Part shown: one piece after another, positions 25,243-33,570 of the stretch
How positions within the stretch are numbered: position 1 is the first letter of the stretch
How the letters are laid out: each line of letters starts with the position of its first letter
Origin: Pseudarthrobacter sulfonivorans
GTDB lineage: Bacteria; Actinomycetota; Actinomycetes; Actinomycetales; Micrococcaceae
Direction of reading: 5' to 3'
Length of the DNA stretch: 64,000 nucleotides
Assembly (NCBI RefSeq): GCF_001484605.1
Contig: NZ_CP013747.1
Coordinates: 2,728,001 to 2,792,000 of the forward strand
Notes under the pieces: generated by a model
What the model was told of the DNA's origin: nothing
Databases searched by the model: none
What the model saw: the letters and a program-made list of their open reading frames with translations, nothing else
Program-made: the position numbers and the translations under genes

Positions 25243-25889
25243 GATGCCACCACCTTGGGGGTCCACGGTGTCAGCCACCGGTTGAGGAGGATGATCAGGC
25301 CGTCAAGGATCATGGCCAGGACCACGCAGAGGATGATGCCGGCGATGATCGGGGTGAAGAACCGCAGCTGGAAGCCTTGGGTGAAGAGGGAACCGAGCTG
25401 GGGGATACCCAGCAGCGCGGCCACTGACACCAGGCTGACGTTGGAGACCGCTGCGACGCGGAGACCGGCGCAGATCACCGGCACGCCGACGGGAAGTTCA
25501 ACTTTGAGGAGGCTCTGGTAGCCGCGGTAGCCCATGGCCTTGGCCGCTTGGGCGGTGTCCTCAGGAACGGAATCCAGGGCATCGGCAACCACTCGGACCA
25601 GCAGGGCCACAGTGTAGATGGTCAGCGCGGCCACGATGTTGAGGGGGTCCAGGATCTTGGTGCCCAGCACCAGCGGCAGCAGCACGAACAATGCCAGCGA
25701 GGGCACGGTGTACAGCAGGCCCGCGATGCCCACCAAGAGGGGGTAGATCCGGCGGCTGCGGTGTGCCCACCAGCCCAGGGGCAGGGCAATCAGCAGGCCG
25801 AGGATCAACGGGGTGACGGCAAGCAGGACGTGCCAGCCGAGCAGGAACACAATATTGTCGAACTGGCGGCCCAGCCATTCAATGTTCAT
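25239..25889 (-). CDS. betaine-type ABC transporter permease
   Basis: A 216-residue permease, paralogous to its neighbour, with EAA loop DSVPEDTAQAAKAMGYRGYQSLLKVELPVGVPVICAG and a characteristic TVPSLALFVLLPLVLG segment. It is translationally coupled to the ATPase gene (25886-25889 overlap) and to the second permease. Together they form the heterodimeric channel of an osmoprotectant-type importer. Confidence 0.9.
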   Translation of the reverse strand: MNIEWLGRQFDNIVFLLGWHVLLAVTPLILGLLIALPLGWWAHRSRRIYPLLVGIAGLLYTVPSLALFVLLPLVLGTKILDPLNIVAALTIYTVALLVRVVADALDSVPEDTAQAAKAMGYRGYQSLLKVELPVGVPVICAGLRVAAVSNVSLVSVAALLGIPQLGSLFTQGFQLRFFTPIIAGIILCVVLAMILDGLIILLNRWLTPWTPKVVAS

Positions 25890-26992
25890 CGCGCCGTCTC
25901 CAGGTGCGGTTCGGCTTCGATGGCCTTGACGATGTCGGACGCAGTGACAGTGCCGATGAGCTCACCGGTGTCATTGACGACGACGCCGCGCCGGCTGGGG
26001 GAGGACAGTGCTGCGTCAAGCAGCTGGCGCATGGTGCCGGCCGATGTCGCTGACGTGCCGCTGAGGTTCAGATGCTCCCGCTTGAGCTCGCCGACGATCA
26101 GCTCGGGCTGTGCCCAGCCAAGCGGCTTCCGTCCGCCGTCGACCACCAGGACCCACGCGCCGGTGGCCCTGGCGTGTGCGTCCGCGGCGGAGTCTCCGAG
26201 CTGAACCACAGCCTCTTCGCTCACCGTCACGGTTCCGGCCACATTGGTGAAGCCGAGGGAACGGTAGCCCCGGTCGCGTCCCACGAAGTCGGCCACGAAT
26301 TCGTCGGCCGGGGAGGTAAGCAGCTCCGACGGTGTGGCCATCTGGGCGAGCTTCCCGCCGACGCGCATCACGGCCACCTGGTCCCCGAGCTTGAGGGCTT
26401 CGTCGATGTCGTGGGTGACCATGATGATGGTCTTGCCGATTTCACGCTGCAGGCGGAGGAATTCGTCCTGGAGCTGCGCACGGACCACGGGGTCCACGGC
26501 GCTGAAGGGTTCGTCCATAAGCATGAACGCAGGGTCCGATGCCAAGGCGCGGGCCACGCCAACACGCTGCTGCTGGCCGCCCGAGAGCTGCCAGGGGTAG
26601 CGCTTGGCGAAGTTCGCCGGAAGGCCAACGCGCTCCATGAGCTCAAGGGCCTTCATGCGGGCTTTCTGCCGGCTCTCGCCCAGGAGCAGCGGCATTGTGG
26701 CCACGTTGTCCACGATGGTGCGGTGCGGGAAAAGCCCGGCGTGCTGGATCACGTAGCCGATCCTGCGGCGGAGCAATGCTGCGTCCATCCCGGAGGTGGG
26801 CTGGTCATCAAGGTAAATGGTTCCGGCGGTGGGCTCGATGAGGCGGTTGATCATCCGGAGCGAGGTGGTCTTCCCGCAGCCTGACGGGCCCACAAGGATG
26901 GTCAGCTTGCCGGTGGGGGCTTCGAGGTCCAGCCCATCCACGGCCACTGTCCCGTCCGGGTAGGTCTTGGTAACACTTTCAAACCTGATCAT
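25886..26992 (-). CDS. betaine-type ABC transporter ATPase with C-terminal CBS region
   Basis: A 368-residue ATPase. Walker A is GPSGCGKTT, the Q-loop is IGYVIQHAGLFPHRT, the signature LSGGQQQRVGVARAL and Walker B FMLMDEPFSAVDP. After residue 240 a CBS-like region ends RGVVVNDTGELIGTVTASDIVKAIE, as in OpuA/ProV-type ATPases, where CBS domains gate transport by ionic strength. The first gene after iclR; its ATG overlaps the iclR stop by four bases. Confidence 0.92.
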   Translation of the reverse strand: MIRFESVTKTYPDGTVAVDGLDLEAPTGKLTILVGPSGCGKTTSLRMINRLIEPTAGTIYLDDQPTSGMDAALLRRRIGYVIQHAGLFPHRTIVDNVATMPLLLGESRQKARMKALELMERVGLPANFAKRYPWQLSGGQQQRVGVARALASDPAFMLMDEPFSAVDPVVRAQLQDEFLRLQREIGKTIIMVTHDIDEALKLGDQVAVMRVGGKLAQMATPSELLTSPADEFVADFVGRDRGYRSLGFTNVAGTVTVSEEAVVQLGDSAADAHARATGAWVLVVDGGRKPLGWAQPELIVGELKREHLNLSGTSATSAGTMRQLLDAALSSPSRRGVVVNDTGELIGTVTASDIVKAIEAEPHLETAR

Positions 26993-27675
26993 TTTGTTTC
27001 CATGCTTTCCAGGGGCTTTTCATGGTTTTCGGAGGGCGTGGTGAGAATTGTTTTGGCCACCTTCGCCAGGTCCTCGCCGATCTTCGTTGCCTTCAGCTCG
27101 TTCAGCCTGTAGCTGGGTGCCACGATGCTCAGGGCGGCCACGGTCCGGCCGCCCATGATGACGGGGGCGGCAACAGCCGTCACGTCATCTTCAACGCCGC
27201 TGCGCATGACTGCGAAGCCGCGTTCGGACTCGCCGCCGGTGAGGACTTTGCCTGCGGCCGATCCCTCCAGCGGGATACTTCTGCCGACCCAGCTGGCATG
27301 CCGGATCGAGTGGGTTCCTTCAACGATTGCTATGTAGATTCCGGTGTCGCCGGTGCCGGGAATGCTGAGGTAGCAGGACTCCCCGGTTTTTGCGACGAGT
27401 CCCTTCATGGCCGGGGTGCAGAGGGATACCAGGGATTCGTGGCCCAGGGCCAGTGCCCCCAGCTGGATGACGCTGGCGCCGGGCCTGAAGTTCCCGCCCG
27501 GATCCCGTGATACGAACCCGCTGGCCTCCAGCGTCCGGAGCAGACGCAGGGCCGTGCTGGCGGACAAATCAACCAGCCGGGCCGCGTCGCTGAGGCTGAT
27601 GGCACCGTCTGTACAGACGGCACTCAGCAGCGCCAGGGCCCGTTCCACCGTCCGGGTTGAAGAATCTGCAGCCAC
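26989..27675 (-). CDS. IclR-family regulator of the betaine/urocanase operon
   Basis: An IclR protein of 228 residues from GTG 27675. A winged helix starts at STRTVERALALLSAV, with ISLSDAARLVDLSASTALRLLRTLEASGFV, followed by the effector domain (GIYIAIVEGTHSIRHASWVGRSIPL). A GTG at 27741 would add 22 residues but would overlap the first TTTCACTCG repeat. It is the first gene of the importer-urocanase-lyase operon, to which it is coupled by an ATGA overlap, and it is divergent from the M20 hydrolase/HutF pair. It therefore probably controls both directions and itself. Confidence 0.85.
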   Translation of the reverse strand: MAADSSTRTVERALALLSAVCTDGAISLSDAARLVDLSASTALRLLRTLEASGFVSRDPGGNFRPGASVIQLGALALGHESLVSLCTPAMKGLVAKTGESCYLSIPGTGDTGIYIAIVEGTHSIRHASWVGRSIPLEGSAAGKVLTGGESERGFAVMRSGVEDDVTAVAAPVIMGGRTVAALSIVAPSYRLNELKATKIGEDLAKVAKTILTTPSENHEKPLESMETK

Positions 27676-27735
27676 TGGTTGACCCGCTTTCGAGTGGTGT
27701 GAATCACTATGTCTTGCCACTAAGTAAAAACCAAC

Positions 27736-27775
27736 TTTCACTCGATGACAATAGATGGCGCCTACTTTTCACTCG
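27736..27775. promoter_or_regulatory. paired TTTCACTCG direct repeats, candidate IclR operator
   Basis: TTTCACTCG occurs at 27736-27744 and 27767-27775, starts 31 bp apart (about three helical turns), in the region between the divergent iclR and M20-hydrolase genes. A related inverted form, TTTCCACTC on the minus strand, lies near 27880. The role as the regulator's site is inferred. Confidence 0.45.
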
Positions 27776-27932
27776 TTCTTCACAAAATCCGGGTTGATCA
27801 CCGCCAGTGCAACAGTCCCGTTTCCGGCGTGTTGCAGGATCGTTAATTGTCACGGGCAGTTGTCCCCAAGCCTTGCCATGGAGTGGAAAGTGGCTTTTAC
27901 TTGGTGGCAGTTCGTACCAATCGGAGGTTCAT

Positions 27933-29132
27933 GTGGAAACCGTCAACCAACTCCTCGATTCCATCAAGGACGTGGGCCGCGATGCGGTCCGCGGAGGCTA
28001 TTCCCGGGCCGTCTACTCGACGGCGGAACTCGACCTGAGGTCCTGGTTCATCGAGCAGGCAACGCAGCGTGGCCTGGACGTCGAGACCGACCGGAACGGC
28101 ATCATCTGGGCGTGGTGGGGCAAGCCCCAGGATGGTGCCCTGGTGACCGGCAGCCACCTCGACTCCGTCCCCGGCGGCGGGGCCTTCGACGGTCCCCTGG
28201 GGGTCGCGTCCGCGCTGGCCGCCGTCGATCTCCTCAAGGCCCGGGGCGTCCAGCCGCGCCGCTCCCTGGCCATTACCGCCTTCCCGGAAGAGGAGGGTTC
28301 CCGCTTTGGAGTTGCCTGCCTCGGATCCCGACTCCTGACCGGAGCCATCGACGTCGACAAAGCGCGGAACCTGCGCGACGGCGACGGTAACACCTTCGCC
28401 GACGTCGCCCGCGCCAATGGCCTGGACCCGCGCCACATCGGGCCGGATCCGCAGGCGCTGGCACGGATCGGTGACTTCGTTGAACTGCATGTGGAGCAGG
28501 GCAAGGGCCTCGGCGCGGGCGGCCCGGCCATCGCCGTCGGCAGTTCCATCCTGGGCCACGGGCGCTGGAAGCTGAGCATCAGCGGCCAGGGCAACCACGC
28601 CGGGACCACCTTGATGGCGGACCGGGCGGATCCGATGGTGGCGGCCGCCCAGATCATCGTGGCCATCCGGCAGGCCGCCGCCCGCCAGCCCGATGCGCGC
28701 GCCACGGTGGGGCGCCTTATCCCGGTGCCGGGCGGCACCAACGTCATCGCCTCCCGGGTGGATATGTGGCTGGATGCGCGCCACCCGGAGGACGCCGTCA
28801 CGGCCCGGCTGATCGAAGCCATCCATGGGAGGGCCCAGCGGGTGTCAGCGGAGGAAGGCTGCACCGTGACCCTGACCGAGGAATCCTACAGCGGGACAGT
28901 GCATTTTGATCCGGACCTGACCCGAAGCATCAGCGGGATGCTGCCGGACGCGCCGCTGCTGGCCACCGGGGCGGGTCATGACGCCGGTGTGCTGGCCGGG
29001 TTTGTGCCGTCCGCCATGCTGTTCGTCCGGAACCCCAGCGGAATTTCGCACTCGCCGGAGGAGCACGTCACGGACGAGGACGCCGGCGCGGGCGCTGCGG
29101 CCCTCGCGGACGTCCTGGCAGGCCTGCTGTGA
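27933..29132 (+). CDS. M20-family amidohydrolase (allantoate amidohydrolase / N-carbamoyl-L-amino-acid hydrolase type)
   Basis: A 399-residue metallohydrolase. Metal-site motifs are TGSHLDSVPGGGAFDGPLGV, FPEEEGSRFG, LHVEQGKGL and SHSPEEH near the C-terminus, with the dimerisation domain around GQGNHAGTTLM. The GTG start at 27933 has GGAGG five bases upstream. It overlaps hutF by four bases, so it probably acts next to it: hydrolysis of N-formyl-L-glutamate (in place of HutG) or N-carbamoyl-L-glutamate to glutamate. The family normally handles ureido or formyl substituents, which suits either. Confidence 0.85.
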   Translation: METVNQLLDSIKDVGRDAVRGGYSRAVYSTAELDLRSWFIEQATQRGLDVETDRNGIIWAWWGKPQDGALVTGSHLDSVPGGGAFDGPLGVASALAAVDLLKARGVQPRRSLAITAFPEEEGSRFGVACLGSRLLTGAIDVDKARNLRDGDGNTFADVARANGLDPRHIGPDPQALARIGDFVELHVEQGKGLGAGGPAIAVGSSILGHGRWKLSISGQGNHAGTTLMADRADPMVAAAQIIVAIRQAAARQPDARATVGRLIPVPGGTNVIASRVDMWLDARHPEDAVTARLIEAIHGRAQRVSAEEGCTVTLTEESYSGTVHFDPDLTRSISGMLPDAPLLATGAGHDAGVLAGFVPSAMLFVRNPSGISHSPEEHVTDEDAGAGAAALADVLAGLL

Positions 29133-30475
29133 AGCGGTACTGGTGCGAGCAGGGAATGGTCGACGGCGGTGCCGGTCCCACAGTTGCCGAACGGGTGGAG
29201 ATCGAGGCCGAGGACGGCCGGATCACCCGCATCTCCCCGTCTGTAGACGCCTCGCCCGGCGCGCATCTCCTGCCCGGCGTTGTTTTCCCCGCCGCGGCCA
29301 ACGCCCACTCGCACGCGTTCCACCGGATCCTGCGCGGCCGCACGCACCACAACCGCGGCGACTTCTGGGTCTGGCGGGAGCACATGTACCGCAGTGCAGC
29401 CGAGCTCACGCCCGAAGCCTACGAGCAGCTTGCTACCGCGGTTTTTGTCGAAATGGTGGTGGCCGGCTTCAGTAGCGTGGCCGAGTTCCATTACGTTCAC
29501 CACCAGCCCCGCGGGAAACCGTACGCGGAACCGCATGCCATGGAGCTTGCCCTGGCGAGGGCTGCTGCTGCCGCCGGCATCCGGCTGACGCTCCTGGACA
29601 CGCTGTACCTGGCCGGCGGCATTGGCATGCCGCTGAGCCAGGAACAGGCACGGTTCGGGGACCGGGACGTGCATGCTTGGCTTGACCGGCTGGCTTCCCT
29701 TCGGACCCACATCGCGGGGACCTTCCCACCGGGCATGGTCAGTGTGGGGGCGGCGCTGCACTCCGTCCGCGGGGTACCGGAGGCGGACCTGGCCGTGGTG
29801 GCCGAACAGCTGCCGCACGACCTGCCGCTTCATATCCACCTGAGCGAGCAGCCCGCCGAGAACGCGGCGTGCCTGGCAGCGCACGGGCTGACGCCCACAG
29901 GACTCCTGGCCCGGCACGGCCTCCTCAGCCGGCGCCTGTCTGCAGTCCACTGCACGCACCTGACGGCTGAAGACATCGCCTTGCTCGGAAACGCCGGGGC
30001 AACAGCGGTCATCTGTCCCACCACCGAGGCGGACCTGGCCGACGGCATCGGGCCCGCCCGGGCGCTGTCCGACGCCGGCGCCTCCATCGCGCTGGGGACT
30101 GACCAGCATGCCGTGATCGACCCCTGGATCGAGATGCGGGCCCTGGAGTACGGGGAGCGCCTTGGCTCTGGGGAACGCGGCCGGTTCTCGCCGGAGGAGC
30201 TGCTCCACGCCGCCACGGAGGGGGCAGTCCGCTCCATGGCCACGCCGGTGGCGCCGGAGGCCTTGCGCGTTGGTGCTGTCTGCGATCTGGTGGCTGTGGC
30301 CGCAGGCTCGGCACGGACCGCGGGATCGAAACCGCAGCAGCTCCCGTTGAGCGCCACCGCCGCCGACGTCACGTCGGTGGTCATCAACGGGGAGTTGGTG
30401 GCGTCCGACGGCGTGCATCACCGCCTGGGAGCGGCGGGGAACCTGCTGACGGCGGCCCTGAAGAACTTCTCCTGA
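29129..30475 (+). CDS. hutF: formimidoylglutamate deiminase
   Basis: A 448-residue amidohydrolase-superfamily enzyme with the HutF pattern: NAHSHAFHRILRGR (metal His-x-His), FWVWREHMY, AEFHYVHH, HIHLSEQPAE, VHCTHL, CPTTEADLADG and LGTDQHAVIDPW. HutF converts N-formimidoyl-L-glutamate to N-formyl-L-glutamate and ammonia. The start is GTG inside the M20 stop (GTGA). Its presence means that a formiminoglutamate intermediate is expected, yet no imidazolonepropionase gene (hutI) lies in this locus. Its 3' end overlaps the convergent EamA gene by about 90 bp. Confidence 0.93.
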   Translation: MKRYWCEQGMVDGGAGPTVAERVEIEAEDGRITRISPSVDASPGAHLLPGVVFPAAANAHSHAFHRILRGRTHHNRGDFWVWREHMYRSAAELTPEAYEQLATAVFVEMVVAGFSSVAEFHYVHHQPRGKPYAEPHAMELALARAAAAAGIRLTLLDTLYLAGGIGMPLSQEQARFGDRDVHAWLDRLASLRTHIAGTFPPGMVSVGAALHSVRGVPEADLAVVAEQLPHDLPLHIHLSEQPAENAACLAAHGLTPTGLLARHGLLSRRLSAVHCTHLTAEDIALLGNAGATAVICPTTEADLADGIGPARALSDAGASIALGTDQHAVIDPWIEMRALEYGERLGSGERGRFSPEELLHAATEGAVRSMATPVAPEALRVGAVCDLVAVAAGSARTAGSKPQQLPLSATAADVTSVVINGELVASDGVHHRLGAAGNLLTAALKNFS

Positions 30476-31337
30476 CCGAGACTGGCGGGCGCCGCCCGGC
30501 CCCGGCGGTGAGGGCCGCATTAGCCACAGCGATCAGGAAAATGCCGGCCCACTGCACAATGCCCAGGGCTTCACCAAGCGCCAGCGCCCCCACCAAAGCC
30601 GCAAAGACGGGGTTGATGCTCATCAGAACCCCGAACAGGCTGGTGGGGATGCGGCGCAGGGTGATCACGTCCGCGACGTACGGGACCACGGACGCCAGTA
30701 CGCCGGCGCCTGCTGCGCAGAGGACGGTGAACGCGTCCGGCTGGTGGTTGAGGAACGTCACCAGCCCCACGGGGAGGAAGAGTGCGGCCGACACTCCGGT
30801 TGCGGCCGCCGTCCCCTGGATGCCCGGGATCCGCTTGCCCACGGTCCTGTTCAGGAGAATGTAGGCGGCCCAGCTGCACGCGGCGACCAGTCCCAGGCCG
30901 ATGCCCACGTAGTCCGTGGACGCCTCCGGCTGCGTGATGGCCACAACTCCGGCCGCGGCAAGGAGGGCGCAGGCGGCGCTCACCTTGGTCCGTGAACCGA
31001 TCAGGGCGAGGGCCAGGGGGCCCAGGAATTCGAGCGTGACCGCGAGGCCCAGCCCGATGCGCTCCACGGCCGCGTACAGGGAGAGGTTCATCGTCCCGAA
31101 CACCAGCGCCAGCAGAAGAACGGGCCACCACTGGTGGCGGGTGAAGGAGAAGATGCGTGGCCGGACAAGTGGCAGCAGCACCGCCGCGGCAATGAGCTGC
31201 CGCGCTGCGACCACGCCAACCGGGCCTATTGCGGGGAAGGCCAGTGAACCGCTGGCAGCACCCAGCTGGTTGGAGAGCGCGCTCGCCACCAGAATGGCGC
31301 CAGCCCGGCCTCGGCCGGCAGTTAATGTGTTGTCCAT
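30384..31337 (-). CDS. EamA-family (DMT) transporter
   Basis: A 317-residue membrane protein with ten hydrophobic segments in two EamA repeats, similar to RhtA/threonine-homoserine exporters (SGSLAFPAIGPVGVVAARQLIAAAVLLP; EFLGPLALALIGSR; SLFGVLMSINPVFAALVGALALGE). The C-terminal 35 residues are Pro/Arg/Ser-rich and encoded opposite the end of hutF. The start is placed at MDNTL (31337). It is divergent from a LysR gene that probably regulates it. The exported compound is unknown. Confidence 0.85.
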   Translation of the reverse strand: MDNTLTAGRGRAGAILVASALSNQLGAASGSLAFPAIGPVGVVAARQLIAAAVLLPLVRPRIFSFTRHQWWPVLLLALVFGTMNLSLYAAVERIGLGLAVTLEFLGPLALALIGSRTKVSAACALLAAAGVVAITQPEASTDYVGIGLGLVAACSWAAYILLNRTVGKRIPGIQGTAAATGVSAALFLPVGLVTFLNHQPDAFTVLCAAGAGVLASVVPYVADVITLRRIPTSLFGVLMSINPVFAALVGALALGEALGIVQWAGIFLIAVANAALTAGAGRRPPVSVRRSSSGPPSAGSPPLPGGDARRRTPPTPR

Positions 31338-31374
31338 CCTTGGAGTGTGGGGCCGCAGCGGGTTCCTCCAAAAT

Positions 31375-31400
31375 GCATAGACGGGCGCTCTTATGCGCCC
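31375..31400. promoter_or_regulatory. overlapping inverted repeats between EamA and LysR genes
   Basis: GCATA (31375-31379) and TATGC (31392-31396) form one inverted repeat; GGGCGC (31383-31388) and GCGCCC (31395-31400) form another that overlaps it. They occupy the 85-bp gap of a divergent LysR/transporter pair, the standard place for a LysR operator. Confidence 0.45.
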
Positions 31401-31422
31401 AGCGTATGAATAGAATGAGCTT

Positions 31423-32274
31423 ATGGACATGGAGCTGCGGCACCTGCGTTGCCTCGTTGGGGTGGCCGAAGCAGGCACGTTCACTGACGCCGCCATTGAG
31501 CTGGGCATGTCGCAGGCGGCGGTGTCGCGCAACATCGCTGCACTGGAGCGCGCCTTGGGGGTTCGCCTGATGCACCGAACCACCAGGAGCATTGAGTTCA
31601 CGGCCGCCGGCGACCGGACGGTCCGGCATGCCCGCCGTGTTCTCTCGATTCTGGAGGCCATCCAGCAGGAGGCGGCCGACGGCGGCGGCACAGTCCGGAT
31701 CGGCTACGCCTGGTCCGCGCTGGGCCGGCACACCACGGAATTCCAGCGCAGGTGGGCTGACGCGTTTCCCAACACGGAGCTGTACCTCATCCGGACCAAC
31801 ACCCCGACGGCGGGACTGGCGGAAGGAACCAGCGACTTCGCCATCCTGCGGCGGGTCCCCGACACGGCGGCCATCAGCCTTGTCCTTATCGGGCTGGAGA
31901 GCCGCTTCTGCGCCATGGCAGCGGATGACGCCCTTGCCGGCAAGCGAAGCATCACCCTTGCAGAAGCCGCGGCCAAACCGATTGCCCTGGACCGGCGCAC
32001 CGGAAGTACTCGCCTGGACCTGTGGCCGGAAGGCCAGCAGCCGCAGCGCACTATCGCCACGGACGACGTCGACGATTGGCTGACGGTGATCGGCAGCGGC
32101 AAGGCGCGGGGCATCACTGCGGAATCAACGGCGCACCAGTACCGGCGCAAGGGTGTTGTGTACCGGCACGTGCGTGATGCCGCCCCGGTTCCCGTTTATG
32201 TCGCCTGGTCCAAGTCCGACCCGCCTGCGGGGACGCAGGGCGTCGTCGAACTGCTCGCGGCCCTCTATTCCTGA
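31423..32274 (+). CDS. LysR-family regulator, divergent from EamA transporter
   Basis: A 283-residue LysR protein. The DNA-binding domain (ELRHLRCLVGVAEAGTFTDAAIELGMSQAAVSRNIAALE) is followed by an effector domain starting GTVRIGYAWSALG. It has the usual family length, although the effector domain is slightly short. The start may be 31423 or the second ATG at 31429. Predicted to control the divergent exporter in response to an unknown metabolite. Confidence 0.9.
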   Translation: MDMELRHLRCLVGVAEAGTFTDAAIELGMSQAAVSRNIAALERALGVRLMHRTTRSIEFTAAGDRTVRHARRVLSILEAIQQEAADGGGTVRIGYAWSALGRHTTEFQRRWADAFPNTELYLIRTNTPTAGLAEGTSDFAILRRVPDTAAISLVLIGLESRFCAMAADDALAGKRSITLAEAAAKPIALDRRTGSTRLDLWPEGQQPQRTIATDDVDDWLTVIGSGKARGITAESTAHQYRRKGVVYRHVRDAAPVPVYVAWSKSDPPAGTQGVVELLAALYS

Positions 32275-32404
32275 GCCGGGCATTTTTGCGGGATCCGTTC
32301 GTTATCCCCGCAACGGTTCGGTGCCAATCGCGCCGCCGCGGGATCCTTATGCGCCCGCCAGCTCCACAATTTAAGGACCAAACTCGGACCCAAAGGAGGG
32401 TGTG

Positions 32405-33148
32405 ATGCGCAGTCCCGCCGTATCAGGCGCGGTAATTCCCACAGCTATTCTGATGGCGCTGCTGCTGGCGGGGTGCGGCCCGCAGCCGGGCCCGACGGCA
32501 AGTCCCAGCCCCACCGTCACGTCCGCGGCCACCGGAACCACCACTGCCGTGCCGACGGCGACAGTCTCGCCGAGCGCCACCGGCACCGCGCCGGCGTCGG
32601 CCGCTTGGACCAGCTACACCACGGCGGACGGCCAACTGACGTTCGAACACCCGGCCGCGTGGAGCGTCCGGGACCCGGCCGGCGAACTGCCGGAGGGCGG
32701 CGGTGCCTTCGCCGAGGTGACCAACCAGGCGGGCAAGCCGCTGGCGACACTCCGGACCAACATGGCCACCGGGTCCACGTGCCTGGAGCGGTTCCCGTAC
32801 GAGGTGCTGGAGTCTGAAGAATTGCCGCTGCTGGTGCAGGGCGGCGCGGCGCCCTGGTTTGTTTTTGAGACCCGCGGCAACGATGCTGCGCCGGGTCCGG
32901 CCAACACGCCGGCCGCGGCCTACGGCATCGCGTGGGCGGCGCCCACGGGCGACTCGGCCTGCGCCATCTTCCACTTCTTCACGTGGCCGCCCACCGCTGC
33001 CATGTTCGGCGCGTTCTACAACCCCGGGAACAACGTGACGCCGGGGGCCGAGTCTCTGCCGTACCTGGAGCAGGCCAAGAAGTACGCGGCGACCCCGGAG
33101 TACCAGGACATCAAGCGGATGATCACCTCGTTGCGGCCAGCGAGTTAG
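32405..33148 (+). CDS. secreted lipoprotein with Thr/Ser/Pro-rich linker
   Basis: A protein of about 247 residues. The lipoprotein signal is AILMALLLAGC. A low-complexity Thr/Ser/Ala/Pro linker of ~45 residues leads to a globular domain from WTSYTTADGQLTFEHPAAWSVRD onward, the form of cell-surface lipoproteins with a PsbP-like or DUF-type fold. The ribosome site AAGGAGGG sits four to five bases before the ATG at 32405 (a GTG at 32402 is in frame). Function unknown. Confidence 0.75.
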   Translation: MRSPAVSGAVIPTAILMALLLAGCGPQPGPTASPSPTVTSAATGTTTAVPTATVSPSATGTAPASAAWTSYTTADGQLTFEHPAAWSVRDPAGELPEGGGAFAEVTNQAGKPLATLRTNMATGSTCLERFPYEVLESEELPLLVQGGAAPWFVFETRGNDAAPGPANTPAAAYGIAWAAPTGDSACAIFHFFTWPPTAAMFGAFYNPGNNVTPGAESLPYLEQAKKYAATPEYQDIKRMITSLRPAS

Positions 33149-33291
33149 CGTCTGAGGGTTGGGCTGCCAGGGGCTAGAGGCGGGCTGGCTCAAGGTTCAC
33201 ACAAGATTTGTGCGAGCCGGCCATTTTCGACCTATGCGCCCGCAAGGATTCGGTAGATTGATCTCGGTTTCGGTCCCCCCGCCGAAGCCCC

Positions 33292-33332
33292 GGAAGCCCC
33301 CGCGCTCGAGTCCAACTCGCGTGGGGGCTTCC
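33292..33332. terminator. strong GC stem-loop downstream of the lipoprotein gene
   Basis: GGAAGCCCCC pairs exactly with GGGGGCTTCC, extended by GCG/CGC with a G/T interruption, around a 13-base loop. It lies about 140 bp after the lipoprotein stop. There is no T-tract; it may be a terminator or part of an untranslated RNA. Confidence 0.4.
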
Positions 33333-33367
33333 AACCAAAGTGCAGGGCCCGGTGGTTGGAGGTGCAG

Positions 33368-33472
33368 CTAAAGGCTGGTCATCCGTTCCTCGGCTTCGTT
33401 GTAAAGGCCGGCCCTAGGCCATACAGGGCCATGAACCGTAGAAACTTGGTCCGCTAACCGAAAAGCTGCCAC
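33368..33472 (-). CDS. possible 34-residue small protein
   Basis: A GTG-initiated frame, VAAFRLADQVSTVHGP at its start and GLYNEAEERMTSL at its end. The composition looks protein-like, but the ribosome site (AAAGGA) is about 11 bases away and fits better a seven-codon ATG frame (MQWQLFG) that overlaps the start. It could be a leader-coupled small gene or the decayed end of a longer one. Confidence 0.25.
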   Translation of the reverse strand: MAAFRLADQVSTVHGPVWPRAGLYNEAEERMTSL

Positions 33473-33570
33473 TGCATTTGGGTTCCTTTCCATATTTTGG
33501 GGGAGCCTGCCTCGATAGCATGAGGTGACCGGACAGAGTCGTCCGGCCAGATCGACGCAGAAGGAAGCCC

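Larger units (their letters stand above)
33149..33570. other. 422-bp intergenic region before pucR
   Basis: It contains a strong stem-loop (33292-33332), one possible short minus-strand ORF (33368-33472) and the pucR promoter region. The sequence GGTTCCTTTCCATATTTTGG just upstream of pucR is AT-rich for this genome and may be promoter. No tRNA-like fold was recognised. Confidence 0.4.
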
